A DNA stretch of 64,000 nucleotides from positions 4,529,001 to 4,593,000 of the forward strand of contig NZ_CP017174.1 of the NCBI RefSeq assembly GCF_006402735.1, in the 5' to 3' direction. Positions 1 to 9,472 of this stretch are shown piece by piece; within the stretch, counting starts at the first letter, position 1; every line of letters starts with the position of its first letter. The notes under the pieces are model-generated. The model did not search any database, was not told the origin of the DNA, and worked only from the letters and a program-made list of their open reading frames with translations. The DNA comes from Myxococcus xanthus (GTDB lineage Bacteria; Myxococcota; Myxococcia; Myxococcales; Myxococcaceae). The translations under genes and the position numbers were made by a program.

Positions 1-191
1 AGGCTCGCGCGCGCCGGCTTGTAGGTGGTCAACCCCACATGCCGCAGCACGTCATCCGGCTCGAAGTCATCCCAACGGTTCCGCGCCACGCGGGGCAGGT
101 CATTGACGAGCTTGTGGGCCAGCCACTTCCGGTACAGGTCGCTCCGGGCAATCCCCTTGGCCATCCACTTGCCTCTCTTCGCTGCGAACAT
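1..191 (-). CDS. Conserved hypothetical protein, N-terminal part
   Basis: The gene starts at 191 on the minus strand and runs off the left edge, leaving 63 visible residues. The start is well supported: AGGAGG lies at 197-202 (minus strand), five bases before ATG. The visible protein begins MFAAKRGKWMAKGIARSDLYRKW in broad composition: basic, rich in Trp, Arg and Lys, with no signal peptide or membrane segment. I do not recognise the family. It is divergent from the carboxyltransferase gene at 394, so about 200 bp of shared upstream DNA separates them. Overlapping open frames on the plus strand here are shadows. Confidence 0.6.
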   Translation of the reverse strand, partial: MFAAKRGKWMAKGIARSDLYRKWLAHKLVNDLPRVARNRWDDFEPDDVLRHVGLTTYKPARAS

Positions 192-393
192 GCGTCCCTC
201 CTGGGCCGAATGGTTGCCGGGTGCGCATCACTCGCGAGCACGCCCCCGTTACGCACCAAGGTAGGCAGGGGAGCCTGGAGCGGCATCCCCTGGGGAACTG
301 TTCTGCGCGGTGCGTCGTCTGCCTGTCACGCCGCGCCGGTCCCCCAGCGAGAAGGCAGCCAGCCGTAGCCCTTTCTGCTATGTGCCACGGGCC

Positions 394-1923
394 ATGTCCC
401 AAGACTCGAGACTGCTGGAGAAGATCGCCCAGGTGGAGAAGGGTGGCGCGCAGAAGTACCACGCGAAGAACACGGAGGCGGGCAAGCTCTTCGCCCGCGA
501 GCGCATCCGCCTGCTGGTGGATGAAGGCTCCTTCGTGGAGGACGCGAAGCTCGCCAACAACCTGGACCCGGACCTGCCCTCGGATGGTGTCGTCATCGGC
601 GTGGGCAAGGTGGCCGGGCGCACCGTGGCCATCATGGCCAACGACTCCACGGTGAAGGCCGGCAGCTGGGGCGCCCGCACGGTGGAGAAGATCCTCCGCA
701 TCCAGGAGACGGCCCGCGACCTGCGCTGCCCGCTGTTCTACCTGGTGGACTCCGCCGGTGCCCGCATCACCGACCAGGTGGAGATGTTCCCCGGGCGCCG
801 TGGCGCCGGCCGTATCTTCTACAACGAGGTGCACATGTCCGGCTTCGTGCCGCAGGTGTGCCTGCTCTTCGGTCCGTCCGCCGCCGGTGGCGCGTACATC
901 CCCGCGTTCTGCGACCTGGTCATCATGGTGGAAGGCAATGCCTCCATGTACCTGGGCAGCCCGCGCATGGCGGAAATGGTCATCGGCGAGAAGGTCACCC
1001 TGGAGGAGATGGGTGGCGCGAAGATGCACTGCTCCGTCTCCGGCGTCGGCGACGTGCTGGTGAAGACGGAGCAGGAGGCCATCGAGGCGGCGAAGAAGTA
1101 CATCGGCTACTTCCCGGAGAACTTCTCCCAGACGCCGCCGCGCGCCGAGCCCAAAGCCCCCAAGGCCGGCGGCAAGAAGGTGGAGGAGATCGTCCCCGTC
1201 GATCAGAACAAGCCCTTCAACATGCATGAGCTCATCAACGAGCTCATCGACGAGGGCAGCTGGTTCGAGGTGAAGAAGCTCTTCGCCCAGGAGCTCGTCA
1301 CGGGCCTGGCCCGCATCGACGGCCGCCCGGTGGGCATCGTCGCCAACCAGCCCAAGTACAAGGGCGGCGTGCTGTTCGTGGACAGCGCGGACAAGGCGGC
1401 CCGCTTCATCTGGCTGTGTGATGCATTCAACATCCCGCTGCTCTACCTGGCGGACGTGCCGGGCTTCATGATCGGCACCAAGGTGGAGCGGGCGGGCATC
1501 ATCCGCGCTGGCGCGAAGATGATCTCCGCCGTGTCCGAGGCCAGCGTGCCTCGCATCTGCGTGGTGGTCCGCAAGGCCTACGGCGCCGGCCTCTACGCCA
1601 TGAGCGGCCCTGGCTTCGCCCCGGACGCCACCATCGCGCTGCCCGGCGCGATGATCGCCGTCATGGGCCCGGAGGCGGCGGTGAACGCCGTCTACTACAA
1701 CAAGATTCAGGAGCTGCCGGAGGCCGAGCGGCCGGCCTACGTCCAGAAGCTGCGCGACGAGTACAAGCAGGACGTGGACATCTACAAGCTGGCCAGCGAG
1801 CTGGTCATCGACGACATCGTCCCGGGTGACCGGCTGCGTCAAGAGCTCACCCAGCGCTACGGCGTCTACTCCCAGCGGCATCAGCCCCGGGCGGAAAAGA
1901 AGCACGGTGTCTATCCGGTTTGA
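394..1923 (+). CDS. Acyl-CoA carboxyltransferase (propionyl-CoA carboxylase beta type)
   Basis: 509 aa, the usual length of biotin-dependent acyl-CoA carboxylase beta subunits. These transfer CO2 from carboxybiotin to propionyl- or acetyl-CoA to make methylmalonyl- or malonyl-CoA in the cytosol. Both crotonase-fold halves are visible. The N half has the oxyanion-type segments VDSAGARI (about residue 119) and SAAGGAYIP (about 160). The C half has ADVPGFMIG, ERAGIIRAGAKM and YGAGLYAMSG. I chose ATG 394 over GTG 310 because family members start shortly before the ARERI..L.DEGSF segment; the SD is weak. No biotin carboxylase subunit is adjacent. An acyl-CoA dehydrogenase follows after 71 bp, suggesting a role in branched-chain, odd-chain or fatty acyl-CoA metabolism. 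Substrate (propionyl versus other acyl) is not determined by sequence inspection. Confidence 0.9.
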   Translation: MSQDSRLLEKIAQVEKGGAQKYHAKNTEAGKLFARERIRLLVDEGSFVEDAKLANNLDPDLPSDGVVIGVGKVAGRTVAIMANDSTVKAGSWGARTVEKILRIQETARDLRCPLFYLVDSAGARITDQVEMFPGRRGAGRIFYNEVHMSGFVPQVCLLFGPSAAGGAYIPAFCDLVIMVEGNASMYLGSPRMAEMVIGEKVTLEEMGGAKMHCSVSGVGDVLVKTEQEAIEAAKKYIGYFPENFSQTPPRAEPKAPKAGGKKVEEIVPVDQNKPFNMHELINELIDEGSWFEVKKLFAQELVTGLARIDGRPVGIVANQPKYKGGVLFVDSADKAARFIWLCDAFNIPLLYLADVPGFMIGTKVERAGIIRAGAKMISAVSEASVPRICVVVRKAYGAGLYAMSGPGFAPDATIALPGAMIAVMGPEAAVNAVYYNKIQELPEAERPAYVQKLRDEYKQDVDIYKLASELVIDDIVPGDRLRQELTQRYGVYSQRHQPRAEKKHGVYPV

Positions 1924-1948
1924 GTAGGTAGCGTTACCCCACCTCCAA

Positions 1949-1969
1949 GGCCCGGGCTGCGCCTGGGCC
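1949..1969 (+). terminator. GC-rich hairpin between carboxyltransferase and acyl-CoA dehydrogenase
   Basis: Inverted repeat with arms of 9 bases (GGCCCGGGC / GCCTGGGCC, one mismatch) and a TGC loop, 25 bp after the upstream stop. No T-run follows, so it may be a weak attenuator or an mRNA-stabilising stem rather than a true terminator. Confidence 0.35.
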
Positions 1970-1994
1970 GTCTGCTATAGATCCTGCTGACACC

Positions 1995-3140
1995 ATGGAT
2001 TTTGACCTTCCTGAAAGCCATCGCGCCCTCCAGTCCTCCATCCGTGACTTCTGCGAACGGCGGGTGAAGCCGTATGCCCGCGAGTGGGACAAGGACGAGA
2101 AGTTCCCCATGGATGTCGTCCGGGAGTTGGGGCAGCTCGGGGTGATGGGCATGCTCGTCGCCGAGGAGTTCGGCGGAGCGGCCATGGACTCGCTCGCCGT
2201 GGCGGTCGCGGTGGAGGAGATCGCTCGCTACGACGGTTCGCTCGCGCTGACGGTGGCCAGCCACAACGGCCTGGGCACCAGCCACCTGCGCGTGTTCGGC
2301 TCGGACGCGCAGCGCCAGAAGTACCTGCCCAAGCTGGCCACGGGTGAGTACCTGGGCGCGTGGGGCCTGACGGAGCCGGGGTCTGGCTCGGACGCGTCGA
2401 GCATGAAGACCACGGCCGTGCGCAAGGGCGACGGCTGGGTGCTCAACGGCGCCAAGATGTTCATCACCCAGGGCACGGTGGGTGACGTGTTCGTGGTGCT
2501 GGCCGTGACCTCGCCGCAGAAGCGGCAGAAGGGCATCACCGCGTTCCTGCTGGACAAGGGCCTGCCGGGCTTCAGCCAGCGCCCCATCCACGGGAAGCTG
2601 GGCATGCGCTCGTCGGACACGGCCGAGCTCATCCTGGAGAACGTGGAGGTGCCGGACTCGGCGCGCGTGGGCGAGCTGGACCACGGCTTCATCGACACGA
2701 TGAAGATCCTGGACCGCGGCCGCATCACCATCGGCGCGCTGGCGGTGGGCCTGGGCCGGGGCGCCCTGGAGGAGTCCATTGGCTACTCGCGCGAGCGCAC
2801 CGCGTTCGGCCAGCCCATCAGCGAGTTCCAGGGCCTGCGCTGGATGATGGCGGACATGAAGACGGAGCTGGACGCCGCCCGGCTCCTGGTCCACCGCGCG
2901 GCGAAGCTGGCCGACGAGGGCAAGCCGTATTCGCGGGAGGCCTCCATGGGGAAGCTGTTCGCCTCCGAGGCCGCCATGCGGGCTTGCAACAAGGCCGTGC
3001 AGATCCACGGTGGGTACGGTTACACCCGCGAATTCCCCGTCGAGCGCTACCTGCGCGACGCCAAGCTGTGTGAGATCGGCGAGGGAACCAGCGAGATCCA
3101 GCGTACAATCATCGCCCGGGAAACCTTCAAAGGGGCTTGA
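1995..3140 (+). CDS. Acyl-CoA dehydrogenase
   Basis: 381 aa, standard for the FAD-dependent acyl-CoA dehydrogenase family (short/medium/branched-chain type). It oxidises acyl-CoA to trans-2-enoyl-CoA and passes electrons to ETF. An N-terminal all-helical domain (about 1-115) is followed by the middle beta domain with the flavin-contacting [11 protein letters not shown] and NGAKMFIT segments. The C-terminal helical domain carries [28 protein letters not shown] and the GEGTSEIQR signature. The Glu at about residue 363 in GEGT is the expected catalytic base of short/medium-chain members. Its stop overlaps the next start (TGATG), so it is translationally coupled to the gene at 3140. Confidence 0.93.
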   Translation: MDFDLPESHRALQSSIRDFCERRVKPYAREWDKDEKFPMDVVRELGQLGVMGMLVAEEFGGAAMDSLAVAVAVEEIARYDGSLALTVASHNGLGTSHLRVFGSDAQRQKYLPKLATGEYLGAWGLTEPGSGSDASSMKTTAVRKGDGWVLNGAKMFITQGTVGDVFVVLAVTSPQKRQKGITAFLLDKGLPGFSQRPIHGKLGMRSSDTAELILENVEVPDSARVGELDHGFIDTMKILDRGRITIGALAVGLGRGALEESIGYSRERTAFGQPISEFQGLRWMMADMKTELDAARLLVHRAAKLADEGKPYSREASMGKLFASEAAMRACNKAVQIHGGYGYTREFPVERYLRDAKLCEIGEGTSEIQRTIIARETFKGA

Positions 3141-4003
3141 TGGACACCGCGCGGCTGGAAGGCCTCGGGCTGCAGTTGCGGGAGGACGCGGCCGGCACCG
3201 AGGCGGTGCTGGACCTGGATGCGTCCCCGCTGGTCAATCCCGTCACCCGGGCGTTCATCCCGGAGGTGACCTTCCAGGTGATGGGGGACCGTCTCATCCC
3301 CATCACGCCGCCCGCCGTGGTGGGTCTGGCTCCCATCCTGGTGGGCGCGCTCAGCGACGTCGCCGATATCGAGGCGCTGCTCGCGGACGCGTTCAACGAG
3401 CACATCTTCCACATCCAGCGCCGCTCGGCGGAGCTCCAGGTGCTGGGGCTGACGCCGCGCGTGGATCCGGAGACGCTGGAGCTGTCCACGGAGGTGGTGG
3501 ACGGTGAGCTGGCCGTCACGCTGGTGTCGGACCGGCTGGGCAACTTCCGCGTGGCCCGCGTGGCCCGGGGGAAGGAAGACCTCTCCACCGGCAGCGGCCA
3601 CACGCTGGAGCTGTCGGAGTTCCGGGAGCGCGCGGCGCTGACGGGCTACCTGGTCGCGCTCTTTGGAGAGCCGGCGACCCGTCCGCAGGCGGCGCCGGTG
3701 GGCGCGGGGCTGGTGCGCTTCTCCGACATCGTTGAGAAGTTCGGCGCCGAGGCGTTGGTGCCTCCCCGCAGCAGCCTGGAGCTGCTGGCGCAGTTGCAGG
3801 TGGAAGGCCGTCCGTACCGCTTCGCCGCCGCGAGGGTGGCGGGCCGAACCTTCCGGGGGCTGCTGGCGGGTCCCCAGGGCAAGGAGTGGGCGGGGCGGTT
3901 CGAACTGGATGAGTTTCCAGGCATCGTGCGGATGGTGGCGGACCTGCTGAAGGTCCCTCCCGCGGCCGTGAGGCTGGTGGGCCCGGACGCACCTCAGGAG
4001 TGA
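3140..4003 (+). CDS. Conserved protein of unknown function
   Basis: 287 aa starting at the ATG that overlaps the upstream TGA. A TTG one codon earlier is possible, but the TGATG coupling favours 3140. The protein is acidic, with no signal peptide and no transmembrane segment, so probably cytosolic. It has a beta-rich first half (repeated [38 protein letters not shown]) and a helical second half. I do not recognise a domain. It is coupled at both ends (acyl-CoA dehydrogenase upstream, rnc downstream, again TGATG), so the three are very likely one transcript. No function is proposed. Confidence 0.75.
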   Translation: MDTARLEGLGLQLREDAAGTEAVLDLDASPLVNPVTRAFIPEVTFQVMGDRLIPITPPAVVGLAPILVGALSDVADIEALLADAFNEHIFHIQRRSAELQVLGLTPRVDPETLELSTEVVDGELAVTLVSDRLGNFRVARVARGKEDLSTGSGHTLELSEFRERAALTGYLVALFGEPATRPQAAPVGAGLVRFSDIVEKFGAEALVPPRSSLELLAQLQVEGRPYRFAAARVAGRTFRGLLAGPQGKEWAGRFELDEFPGIVRMVADLLKVPPAAVRLVGPDAPQE

Positions 4004-4782
4004 TGCGTTTGAGTGGTGCGGACAAGATGAGCCCGTCCGAGCGGGTGCAGTTGCTGGAGTCGCGGTTGGGGTTGAGCTTCTCCCGGATGGAGACGGCGCT
4101 GGAGGCCCTGACGCACAAGACGTACGTCAACGAGACGCGGGACAAGGAGCTGAAGGACAACCAGCGCTTGGAGTTCCTGGGCGACTCGGTGGTCAACCTT
4201 GCCGTCAGCCACCGGTTGATGTCGCGCTGCCCGGGCCTGCCCGAGGGCGACCTGACCAAGATGCGCGCCCGCGTCGTCAACGAGGACGGCCTGGCCCGCG
4301 TGGCCCGGACCATTCCGCTGGGCGACCTGCTGCTGCTGGGGCGGGGCGAGCTCATGTCCGGCGGCCGGGAGAAGAACTCGGTCCTGGCGGACGCCCTGGA
4401 GGCCGTCTTTGGCGCGGTGTTCCTCACCAGCGGCCTGGACGCCGCGGTGGCGCTGGTGGACCGGTATTTCGCGGACCTGCTGGACGAGGTGTCCAGCGGC
4501 CAGGGCCGGCTCGACTACAAGACGCTGCTCCAGGAGATGGCCCACGAGCGGCTCAAGCTCCAGCCCCGCTACCGCGTCGTCTCGGAGTCCGGTCCGGAAC
4601 ACTCCAAGGTGTTCGAGGTGGAGCTGATGCTGGGGGAAACGGCCTTCGCCCGGGCCACCGGCCGAAGCAAGAAGGAGGCGGAGCAGTCCGCCGCGCAGGC
4701 GACGCTGGAGAAGCTGCGGGAAGACGCCGCGTGTCCCACCTCCCCCCCGCCCGGAACGCCACGACACGACACCCCGGCGTGA
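4003..4782 (+). CDS. rnc: Ribonuclease III
   Basis: 259 aa double-strand-specific endoribonuclease used in rRNA maturation and mRNA turnover. The RNase III signature RLEFLGDSV gives catalytic-site Glu57 and Asp61; the second acidic pair, Asp130 and Glu133, lies in [14 protein letters not shown] double-stranded RNA-binding domain follows from about residue 170 (DYKTLLQEM, then [17 protein letters not shown]). A Pro/Thr-rich tail of about 20 residues ends the protein. ATG 4003 overlaps the upstream TGA. ATG 4027 is an alternative (MSPSERV) that would remove eight residues with no conserved content. A cyclophilin follows rather than the era partner seen in many bacteria; era lies two genes further on. 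Confidence 0.95.
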   Translation: MRLSGADKMSPSERVQLLESRLGLSFSRMETALEALTHKTYVNETRDKELKDNQRLEFLGDSVVNLAVSHRLMSRCPGLPEGDLTKMRARVVNEDGLARVARTIPLGDLLLLGRGELMSGGREKNSVLADALEAVFGAVFLTSGLDAAVALVDRYFADLLDEVSSGQGRLDYKTLLQEMAHERLKLQPRYRVVSESGPEHSKVFEVELMLGETAFARATGRSKKEAEQSAAQATLEKLREDAACPTSPPPGTPRHDTPA

Positions 4783-4829
4783 AACCCCTTGGATGGGGCA
4801 GGGGGCGGCGCGTAAGGTGCCGCGCCGAC

Positions 4830-5537
4830 ATGCCCCCCGCCTCCCTCCGAAAGACGCTCGCGCTGGTGACCTGCCTGCTGGCGGGCTCCGCCCTCGCCGC
4901 TGATTCCGGCAAGTGGACCCGGAAGGCCGCGGCCGGCAAGGACCTGTACGCCACGCTCCAGACGAGCGAGGGCACCATCGTCGTCCGGCTCTTCGCCAAG
5001 GACGCGCCCAAGACGGTGGCCAACTTCGTGGGCCTGGCCGCCGGTGAGAAGGAATGGCGGGACCCCAAGACGGAGAAGATGTCGAAGAAGCCGCTGTATG
5101 ACGGCACGGTGTTCCACCGGGTCATTCCGGGCTTCATGATTCAGGGCGGGGACCCCACGGGCAGCGGCTTCGGGGATCCGGGCTACCGCTTCGCGGACGA
5201 GTTCCAGAGCGGCCGCACCTTCGACAAAGTGGGCCTGTTGGCCATGGCCAACGCGGGGCCCAACACCAACGGCAGCCAGTTCTTCATCACCACCTCCACG
5301 CCCGGGCACCTGGGCGGCAAGCACACCATCTTCGGTGAGGTGCTGGGCGGCTACGACGTGGTGGAGAAGATCAGCAACTTGCCTCGGGACAACCGGGACC
5401 GCCCGCGCACCGCGGTGGTACTTACCCGCGTGGTGCTGGGCGACAAGGCTCCCGCGGGCGTGACGGCCCCCGCGGCGGGCAAGGAAGCGGCGCCCCAGAA
5501 GGACGCGGGCGCGAAGACGGTTTCACCAAGGCCGTGA
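4830..5537 (+). CDS. Exported cyclophilin-type peptidyl-prolyl isomerase
   Basis: 235 aa. ATG 4830 is chosen because it opens a Sec signal peptide (basic start, hydrophobic [14 protein letters not shown], predicted cut before ADSGK). The upstream in-frame extension to 4731 has no such feature and overlaps rnc. The cyclophilin fold spans about residues 35-200, with the active-site segment [15 protein letters not shown] and the NGSQFFIT and HTIFGEV motifs. It should catalyse cis-trans isomerisation of X-Pro bonds in periplasmic proteins. A low-complexity Ala/Lys/Pro tail of about 30 residues ends it. The next gene is a close paralogue lacking the signal peptide. Confidence 0.92.
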   Translation: MPPASLRKTLALVTCLLAGSALAADSGKWTRKAAAGKDLYATLQTSEGTIVVRLFAKDAPKTVANFVGLAAGEKEWRDPKTEKMSKKPLYDGTVFHRVIPGFMIQGGDPTGSGFGDPGYRFADEFQSGRTFDKVGLLAMANAGPNTNGSQFFITTSTPGHLGGKHTIFGEVLGGYDVVEKISNLPRDNRDRPRTAVVLTRVVLGDKAPAGVTAPAAGKEAAPQKDAGAKTVSPRP

Positions 5538-5586
5538 CACATGACCGGGTCCGTCCGAAGGGCGGGCCCCCACACGGGAGGGTAGC

Positions 5587-6138
5587 ATGGGAATGTTGGA
5601 CGAGGCCCGCGCGGGCAATGACCTTTACGCCACCTTCGACACCACGCAGGGGCAGATCGTGGTGAAGCTGTTCGCGAAGGACGCGCCCAAGACGGTGAGC
5701 AGCTTCGTGGGCCTGGCGACGGGCGAGCTGCCCTTCCAGGACCCGAAGACGGGTGAGAAGACCCAGCGCGCCTACTACGACGGCATCATCTTCCACCGCG
5801 TGATTCCGGGCTTCATGATTCAGGGTGGTGACCCCACGGGCACCGGCCGCGGCGGCCCGGGCTTCAACGTGGAGGACGAGTACCAGAGCGGCCGGACCTT
5901 CGACAAAGTCGGTCTGCTGGCCACGGCGAACGTCGGCCGCCCCAACACCAACGGCAGCCAGTTCTTCATCACCACGTCCAAGCCGACCTACCTCAACAAC
6001 AAGCACACCATCTTCGGTGAGGTGCTCAGCGGCTACGACGTCGTGGAGAAGATCGCCGGCGTGCCGCGCGACGGCGATGACCGCCCCCGCCAGCCCGTGG
6101 TCATCAACAAGCTGACCATTTCGACGACCCAGCCGTAG
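5587..6138 (+). CDS. Cytosolic cyclophilin-type peptidyl-prolyl isomerase
   Basis: 183 aa with no signal peptide and a clear SD (GGAGGG ending five bases before ATG). It has the same cyclophilin core as its upstream neighbour ([41 protein letters not shown]), so the pair looks like a tandem duplication split between periplasm and cytosol. It keeps the catalytic Arg in FHRV. The intervening 49 bp hold no obvious terminator, so cotranscription is likely. Confidence 0.93.
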   Translation: MGMLDEARAGNDLYATFDTTQGQIVVKLFAKDAPKTVSSFVGLATGELPFQDPKTGEKTQRAYYDGIIFHRVIPGFMIQGGDPTGTGRGGPGFNVEDEYQSGRTFDKVGLLATANVGRPNTNGSQFFITTSKPTYLNNKHTIFGEVLSGYDVVEKIAGVPRDGDDRPRQPVVINKLTISTTQP

Positions 6139-6260
6139 CCCGTCTACTCGCCGCCCGTTCTGGCATGGCCGGGCGGGCGGTGAGCTGTGATAGGGCGCTG
6201 TCCAGACGTTCCCTTTTCGGGCCTCCGCGGTAAGCGGCGTCCCAGATCACCTCCGAAGCA

Positions 6261-7205
6261 ATGGCCTCCCCCAAGACACACCGCAGCGGCTTCGCCGCCC
6301 TCATCGGGCGCCCCAACGTGGGCAAGAGCACGCTGCTCAATGCATTGACGGGCGAAAAAATCGCCATCGTCTCCCCCAAGCCGCAGACGACGCGCAACCG
6401 CATCCTCGGCGTCGTCACCCGTCCGGAAGGGCAGGTGGCGTTCATCGACACGCCGGGCATCCACCAGGCCAAGGGCGAGCTGAACCGCTACATGGTCGAG
6501 GTGGCCCTCCAGGCGGCGGAGGAGGTGGACCTGGTCCTCTTCCTCATCGAGCCGCCGGCGAGCGAGAAGCCCGAGGTGAGCCCAGGCAACCGCGCCATCC
6601 TCGAACGGCTGCAGAAGATCGGCAAGCCGACCTTCCTGGTCATCAACAAGATCGACAGCGTTGCCAAGGGGCAGCTGCTGCCGCTCATCGACCTGTACCG
6701 CCAGGAGTTCCCCTTCGCCGAGGTGGTCCCCATCTCCGCCCGGGAGAAGGACGGCGTGGATCGGCTGTTCCACACCGTCCTGGGACACCTGCCGGAGGGA
6801 GAGAACGTCTTCGACGAGGACATGCTCACCGACCAGCAGGAGCGCGCGCTGGCGGCCGAGTACATCCGTGAGCAGGTGCTGCGCCACTGCCGCCAGGAGA
6901 TTCCGTACTCCACGGCCGTGGTGGTGGACATCTTCGACGAATCCGAGCGCGAGCCCCGGCCGGGCACGCCGCCGAACCAACTGGGCGGGCTCATCCGCAT
7001 CGCCGCGTCCATCTTCGTGGAGCGCGACAGCCAGAAGGCCATCATCATCGGCAAGCAGGGGCAGATGCTGAAGACCATTGGCACCGATGCGCGCAAGTCC
7101 GTGCAGCGGTTGCTGGGCGCGCATGTGTATCTGGACCTGCGCGTCCGCGTGGAACCGCGTTGGAGCGAGCGCCCCGAAGGCCTCAAGAAGCTGGGATACG
7201 ACTGA
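6261..7205 (+). CDS. era: GTPase Era
   Basis: 314 aa 30S-ribosome assembly GTPase that binds the 3' end of 16S rRNA. G1 is GRPNVGKST (about residue 14), G3 DTPG, G4 NKID; a C-terminal KH domain follows with the IIIGKQGQMLKTIG loop and the LRVRVEP...LGYD end typical of Era. The N-terminal extension of about 8 residues before the G domain is slightly basic. Only one base separates it from der, so the two ribosome-assembly GTPases are cotranscribed. The gap before it (6139-6260) contains an imperfect GC hairpin (CCGCCCG at 6151-6157 with CGGGCGG at 6170-6176). Confidence 0.97.
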   Translation: MASPKTHRSGFAALIGRPNVGKSTLLNALTGEKIAIVSPKPQTTRNRILGVVTRPEGQVAFIDTPGIHQAKGELNRYMVEVALQAAEEVDLVLFLIEPPASEKPEVSPGNRAILERLQKIGKPTFLVINKIDSVAKGQLLPLIDLYRQEFPFAEVVPISAREKDGVDRLFHTVLGHLPEGENVFDEDMLTDQQERALAAEYIREQVLRHCRQEIPYSTAVVVDIFDESEREPRPGTPPNQLGGLIRIAASIFVERDSQKAIIIGKQGQMLKTIGTDARKSVQRLLGAHVYLDLRVRVEPRWSERPEGLKKLGYD

Positions 7206-7206
7206 A

Positions 7207-8586
7207 ATGAAGCCCCTGGTCGCAATTGTCGGACGCCCCAACGTGGGCAAGAGCACGCTGTTCAATCGGCTGGTGGGCCGGCGCGTCGCGCTGGTGCAGG
7301 ACGAGCCTGGCGTGACGCGGGATCGCCACTACGCGGACGCGGAGTGGGAAGGCCGCAAGTTCACCTTCATCGACACCGGCGGCTTCGTGCCCGGTGACGA
7401 GGACCAGCTCCTCCAGCAGGTGCGGGAGCAGGCGCAGCTGGCCGTGGACGAGTGTGACGTCATCGTCTTCGTCACCGACGCCCGGGCGGGCCTCACCGCC
7501 GCGGACGAGGCCGTGGCCAACTACCTGCGCAAGAGCGGCAAGCCGGTGGTGCTGGCCGCCAACAAGCTGGACAACACGACTGGGCAGATGCAGGCGCTGG
7601 CCGGTGAGTTCTACCGCCTGGGCCTGGGCGACGTGCAGGCCCTGTCCGCCGAGCACGGCCTGGGCATGCAGGAGCTGTTCGACTCGGTCGTCGCCAGGCT
7701 GCCGCCCAAGGAAGAGGACGAGGACGCGGAGGCGCCGCCGGACGACGGCATCATCCGTCTGGCCATCATCGGCCGGCCCAACGTGGGCAAGAGCACCCTG
7801 GTCAACGCCATCCTGAAAGAGAAGCGGGTGGTGGCCAGTGAGGTGGCGGGGACCACGCGGGACCCGGTGGACTCCGAGCTCACGTACAAGGACCGCAAGC
7901 TGCTGCTCACCGACACGGCGGGCATCCGGCGCAAGAAGTCCATTGCCCAGCGCGTGGAGCAGTTCTCCGTCGTGGCCGCGCTCAAGGTCATGGAGCGCAG
8001 CGACGTGGCGGTGCTGCTGATGGACGCCACGGAGCCGGCGGTGGACCAGGACGCCAAGCTGGCGGGCCTGGCGGAGGAGCGCGGCCGCGCCCTGGTCATC
8101 GTGGTGAACAAGTGGGACCTGGTGGGCGCGGACCAGCGCCGCCAGGAGACCTTCCGCGAGTCCCTCAAGCACTCGCTCAAGTTCGTGGGCTATGCGCCCA
8201 TCCTCTTCACCTCCGCGCTGACGGGCTCCAAGGTGGAGAAGGTCGTGGACGTGGCGACGGAGCTCGCCGACCAGTTCCGCTTCCGGGCGCCCACGCCGCA
8301 GCTCAACCGGCTGCTGGAGCACATGGTGGACAACCATCCGGCGCCCATCGTCCGGGGCAAGCCGCTGCGCATGTACTACATCGCCCAGGTGGCCGCGGCG
8401 CCGCCGACCTTCACCATCACCGTGAACCATCCGGACGGCGTTCCGGACATGTACAAGCGGTACATCACCAACCAGCTGCGCAAGACGTTCGACCTGCGCG
8501 TGCCCATCCGGCTCATCTTCAAGGGCCGGCCCGGGCAGGCCAAGCGAGAGGCCCGCAAGCGGCCGCAACGCCAGGGGAAGCGCTGA
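7207..8586 (+). CDS. der: GTPase Der (EngA), double-domain ribosome assembly factor
   Basis: 459 aa with two tandem G domains: first GRPNVGKST at about residue 9, second IGRPNVGKST at about 189. NKLD and NKWD are the G4 motifs. A C-terminal KH-like domain of about 110 residues ends in a basic tail. It acts in late 50S assembly. ATG 7207 starts one base after the era stop; the longer frame back to 7078 lies inside era and has no Der-like sequence. An acidic stretch (EEDEDAEAPPDDG, about residues 172-184) links the two G domains. The next two genes are the TPR and PQQ proteins that accompany der in enterobacteria. Confidence 0.97.
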   Translation: MKPLVAIVGRPNVGKSTLFNRLVGRRVALVQDEPGVTRDRHYADAEWEGRKFTFIDTGGFVPGDEDQLLQQVREQAQLAVDECDVIVFVTDARAGLTAADEAVANYLRKSGKPVVLAANKLDNTTGQMQALAGEFYRLGLGDVQALSAEHGLGMQELFDSVVARLPPKEEDEDAEAPPDDGIIRLAIIGRPNVGKSTLVNAILKEKRVVASEVAGTTRDPVDSELTYKDRKLLLTDTAGIRRKKSIAQRVEQFSVVAALKVMERSDVAVLLMDATEPAVDQDAKLAGLAEERGRALVIVVNKWDLVGADQRRQETFRESLKHSLKFVGYAPILFTSALTGSKVEKVVDVATELADQFRFRAPTPQLNRLLEHMVDNHPAPIVRGKPLRMYYIAQVAAAPPTFTITVNHPDGVPDMYKRYITNQLRKTFDLRVPIRLIFKGRPGQAKREARKRPQRQGKR

Positions 8587-8657
8587 GGCGTCAGTGCGTT
8601 GACACTCGCGGCGCGCGCTCCATACAGTGCGCCGCTCTTTAAAAGAGGTTTCCAGAC

Positions 8658-9461
8658 GTGGCCGGAACCACCAAGACCGAGAAGATTCGCCAGAAAGAGC
8701 TCAGCCAGCCGGACTCCTTCCAGAAGGTGGGCACCGAGGCGAGCGACTGGCTTGCGCAGCGCCAGAAGATTATCGGGCTCGCCGCGGGCGTGCTCATCCT
8801 GGGCGGCGTGGGCGTGGCCATCGCCAGCGAAGTGTCCAAGCGCGGCGAAGAGAAGGCCTCCCAGGCGCTGGGACAGGCGCTGACCGTGCTCGACCGGCCC
8901 GTGGAGGGCGTGGAACCCGCGCAGCCCGGTGACACGGAGCCCCCCTTCAAGTCGGTGAAGGAGCGCGACGAGGCCGTGGTGAAGTCGCTGGGCGAGTTCC
9001 GCCAGCAGCACGGCGGCACCCCGTCCGCGGTGACGGCCGCCCTGGCCGAGGGCAAGGCGCAGTTCCGGCTGGGCAACTACGCCGCGGCGCAGACCGCCTT
9101 CGGTGAGTACCTCAAGGGCGCGGCCCAGAACGATCCGCTCCGCGCGGAGGCCTTCGAGGGTCAGGGCTACGCGCTCGAGGCGGACGGCAAGTACGAGGAC
9201 GCCATCAAGGCCTTCGAGCAGATGGGCGCCGCGGGTGGCCCGTTCCTGGTGGGCATGGGCGACTACCACAAGGCCCGGATGCTCATCCTCCTGGGCAAGA
9301 AGGAAGAGGCGGCCCAGGTGCTGTCGAAGCTGACCACGGCGCAGCCGAACACGGCGGCGGCGCGTCAGGCCGGTGAGCGCCTGGCGGTGCTGGCGTCCGA
9401 AGGTGTGAAGGTTCCTGCCCCGGAGGCTCCGGCGGCTGCACCCGTTCCGGACGCGGGGTAG
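8658..9461 (+). CDS. TPR-containing single-pass membrane protein, YfgM-like
   Basis: 267 aa starting at GTG 8658 with AAGAGG at 8643-8648. A charged N-terminus of about 37 residues precedes one transmembrane helix (IIGLAAGVLILGGVGVAIAS, about 38-57). TPR-like helices follow (AEGKAQFRLGNYAAAQTAFGEYL, ALEADGKYEDAIKAFEQM), ending in an Ala/Pro tail. The topology (short cytosolic N-terminus, periplasmic TPRs) matches YfgM, an ancillary factor at the Sec translocon and periplasmic chaperone network. Its position between der and a BamB-like gene repeats the E. coli cluster. Homology to YfgM is inferred from topology and context. Confidence 0.8.
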   Translation: MAGTTKTEKIRQKELSQPDSFQKVGTEASDWLAQRQKIIGLAAGVLILGGVGVAIASEVSKRGEEKASQALGQALTVLDRPVEGVEPAQPGDTEPPFKSVKERDEAVVKSLGEFRQQHGGTPSAVTAALAEGKAQFRLGNYAAAQTAFGEYLKGAAQNDPLRAEAFEGQGYALEADGKYEDAIKAFEQMGAAGGPFLVGMGDYHKARMLILLGKKEEAAQVLSKLTTAQPNTAAARQAGERLAVLASEGVKVPAPEAPAAAPVPDAG

Positions 9462-9472
9462 AAACACACGCC

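Noticed and set aside
100-1905. A 601-codon minus-strand open frame opposite the carboxyltransferase
   Set aside because: The carboxyltransferase on the plus strand is unmistakable, and the antisense translation is shadow-like.
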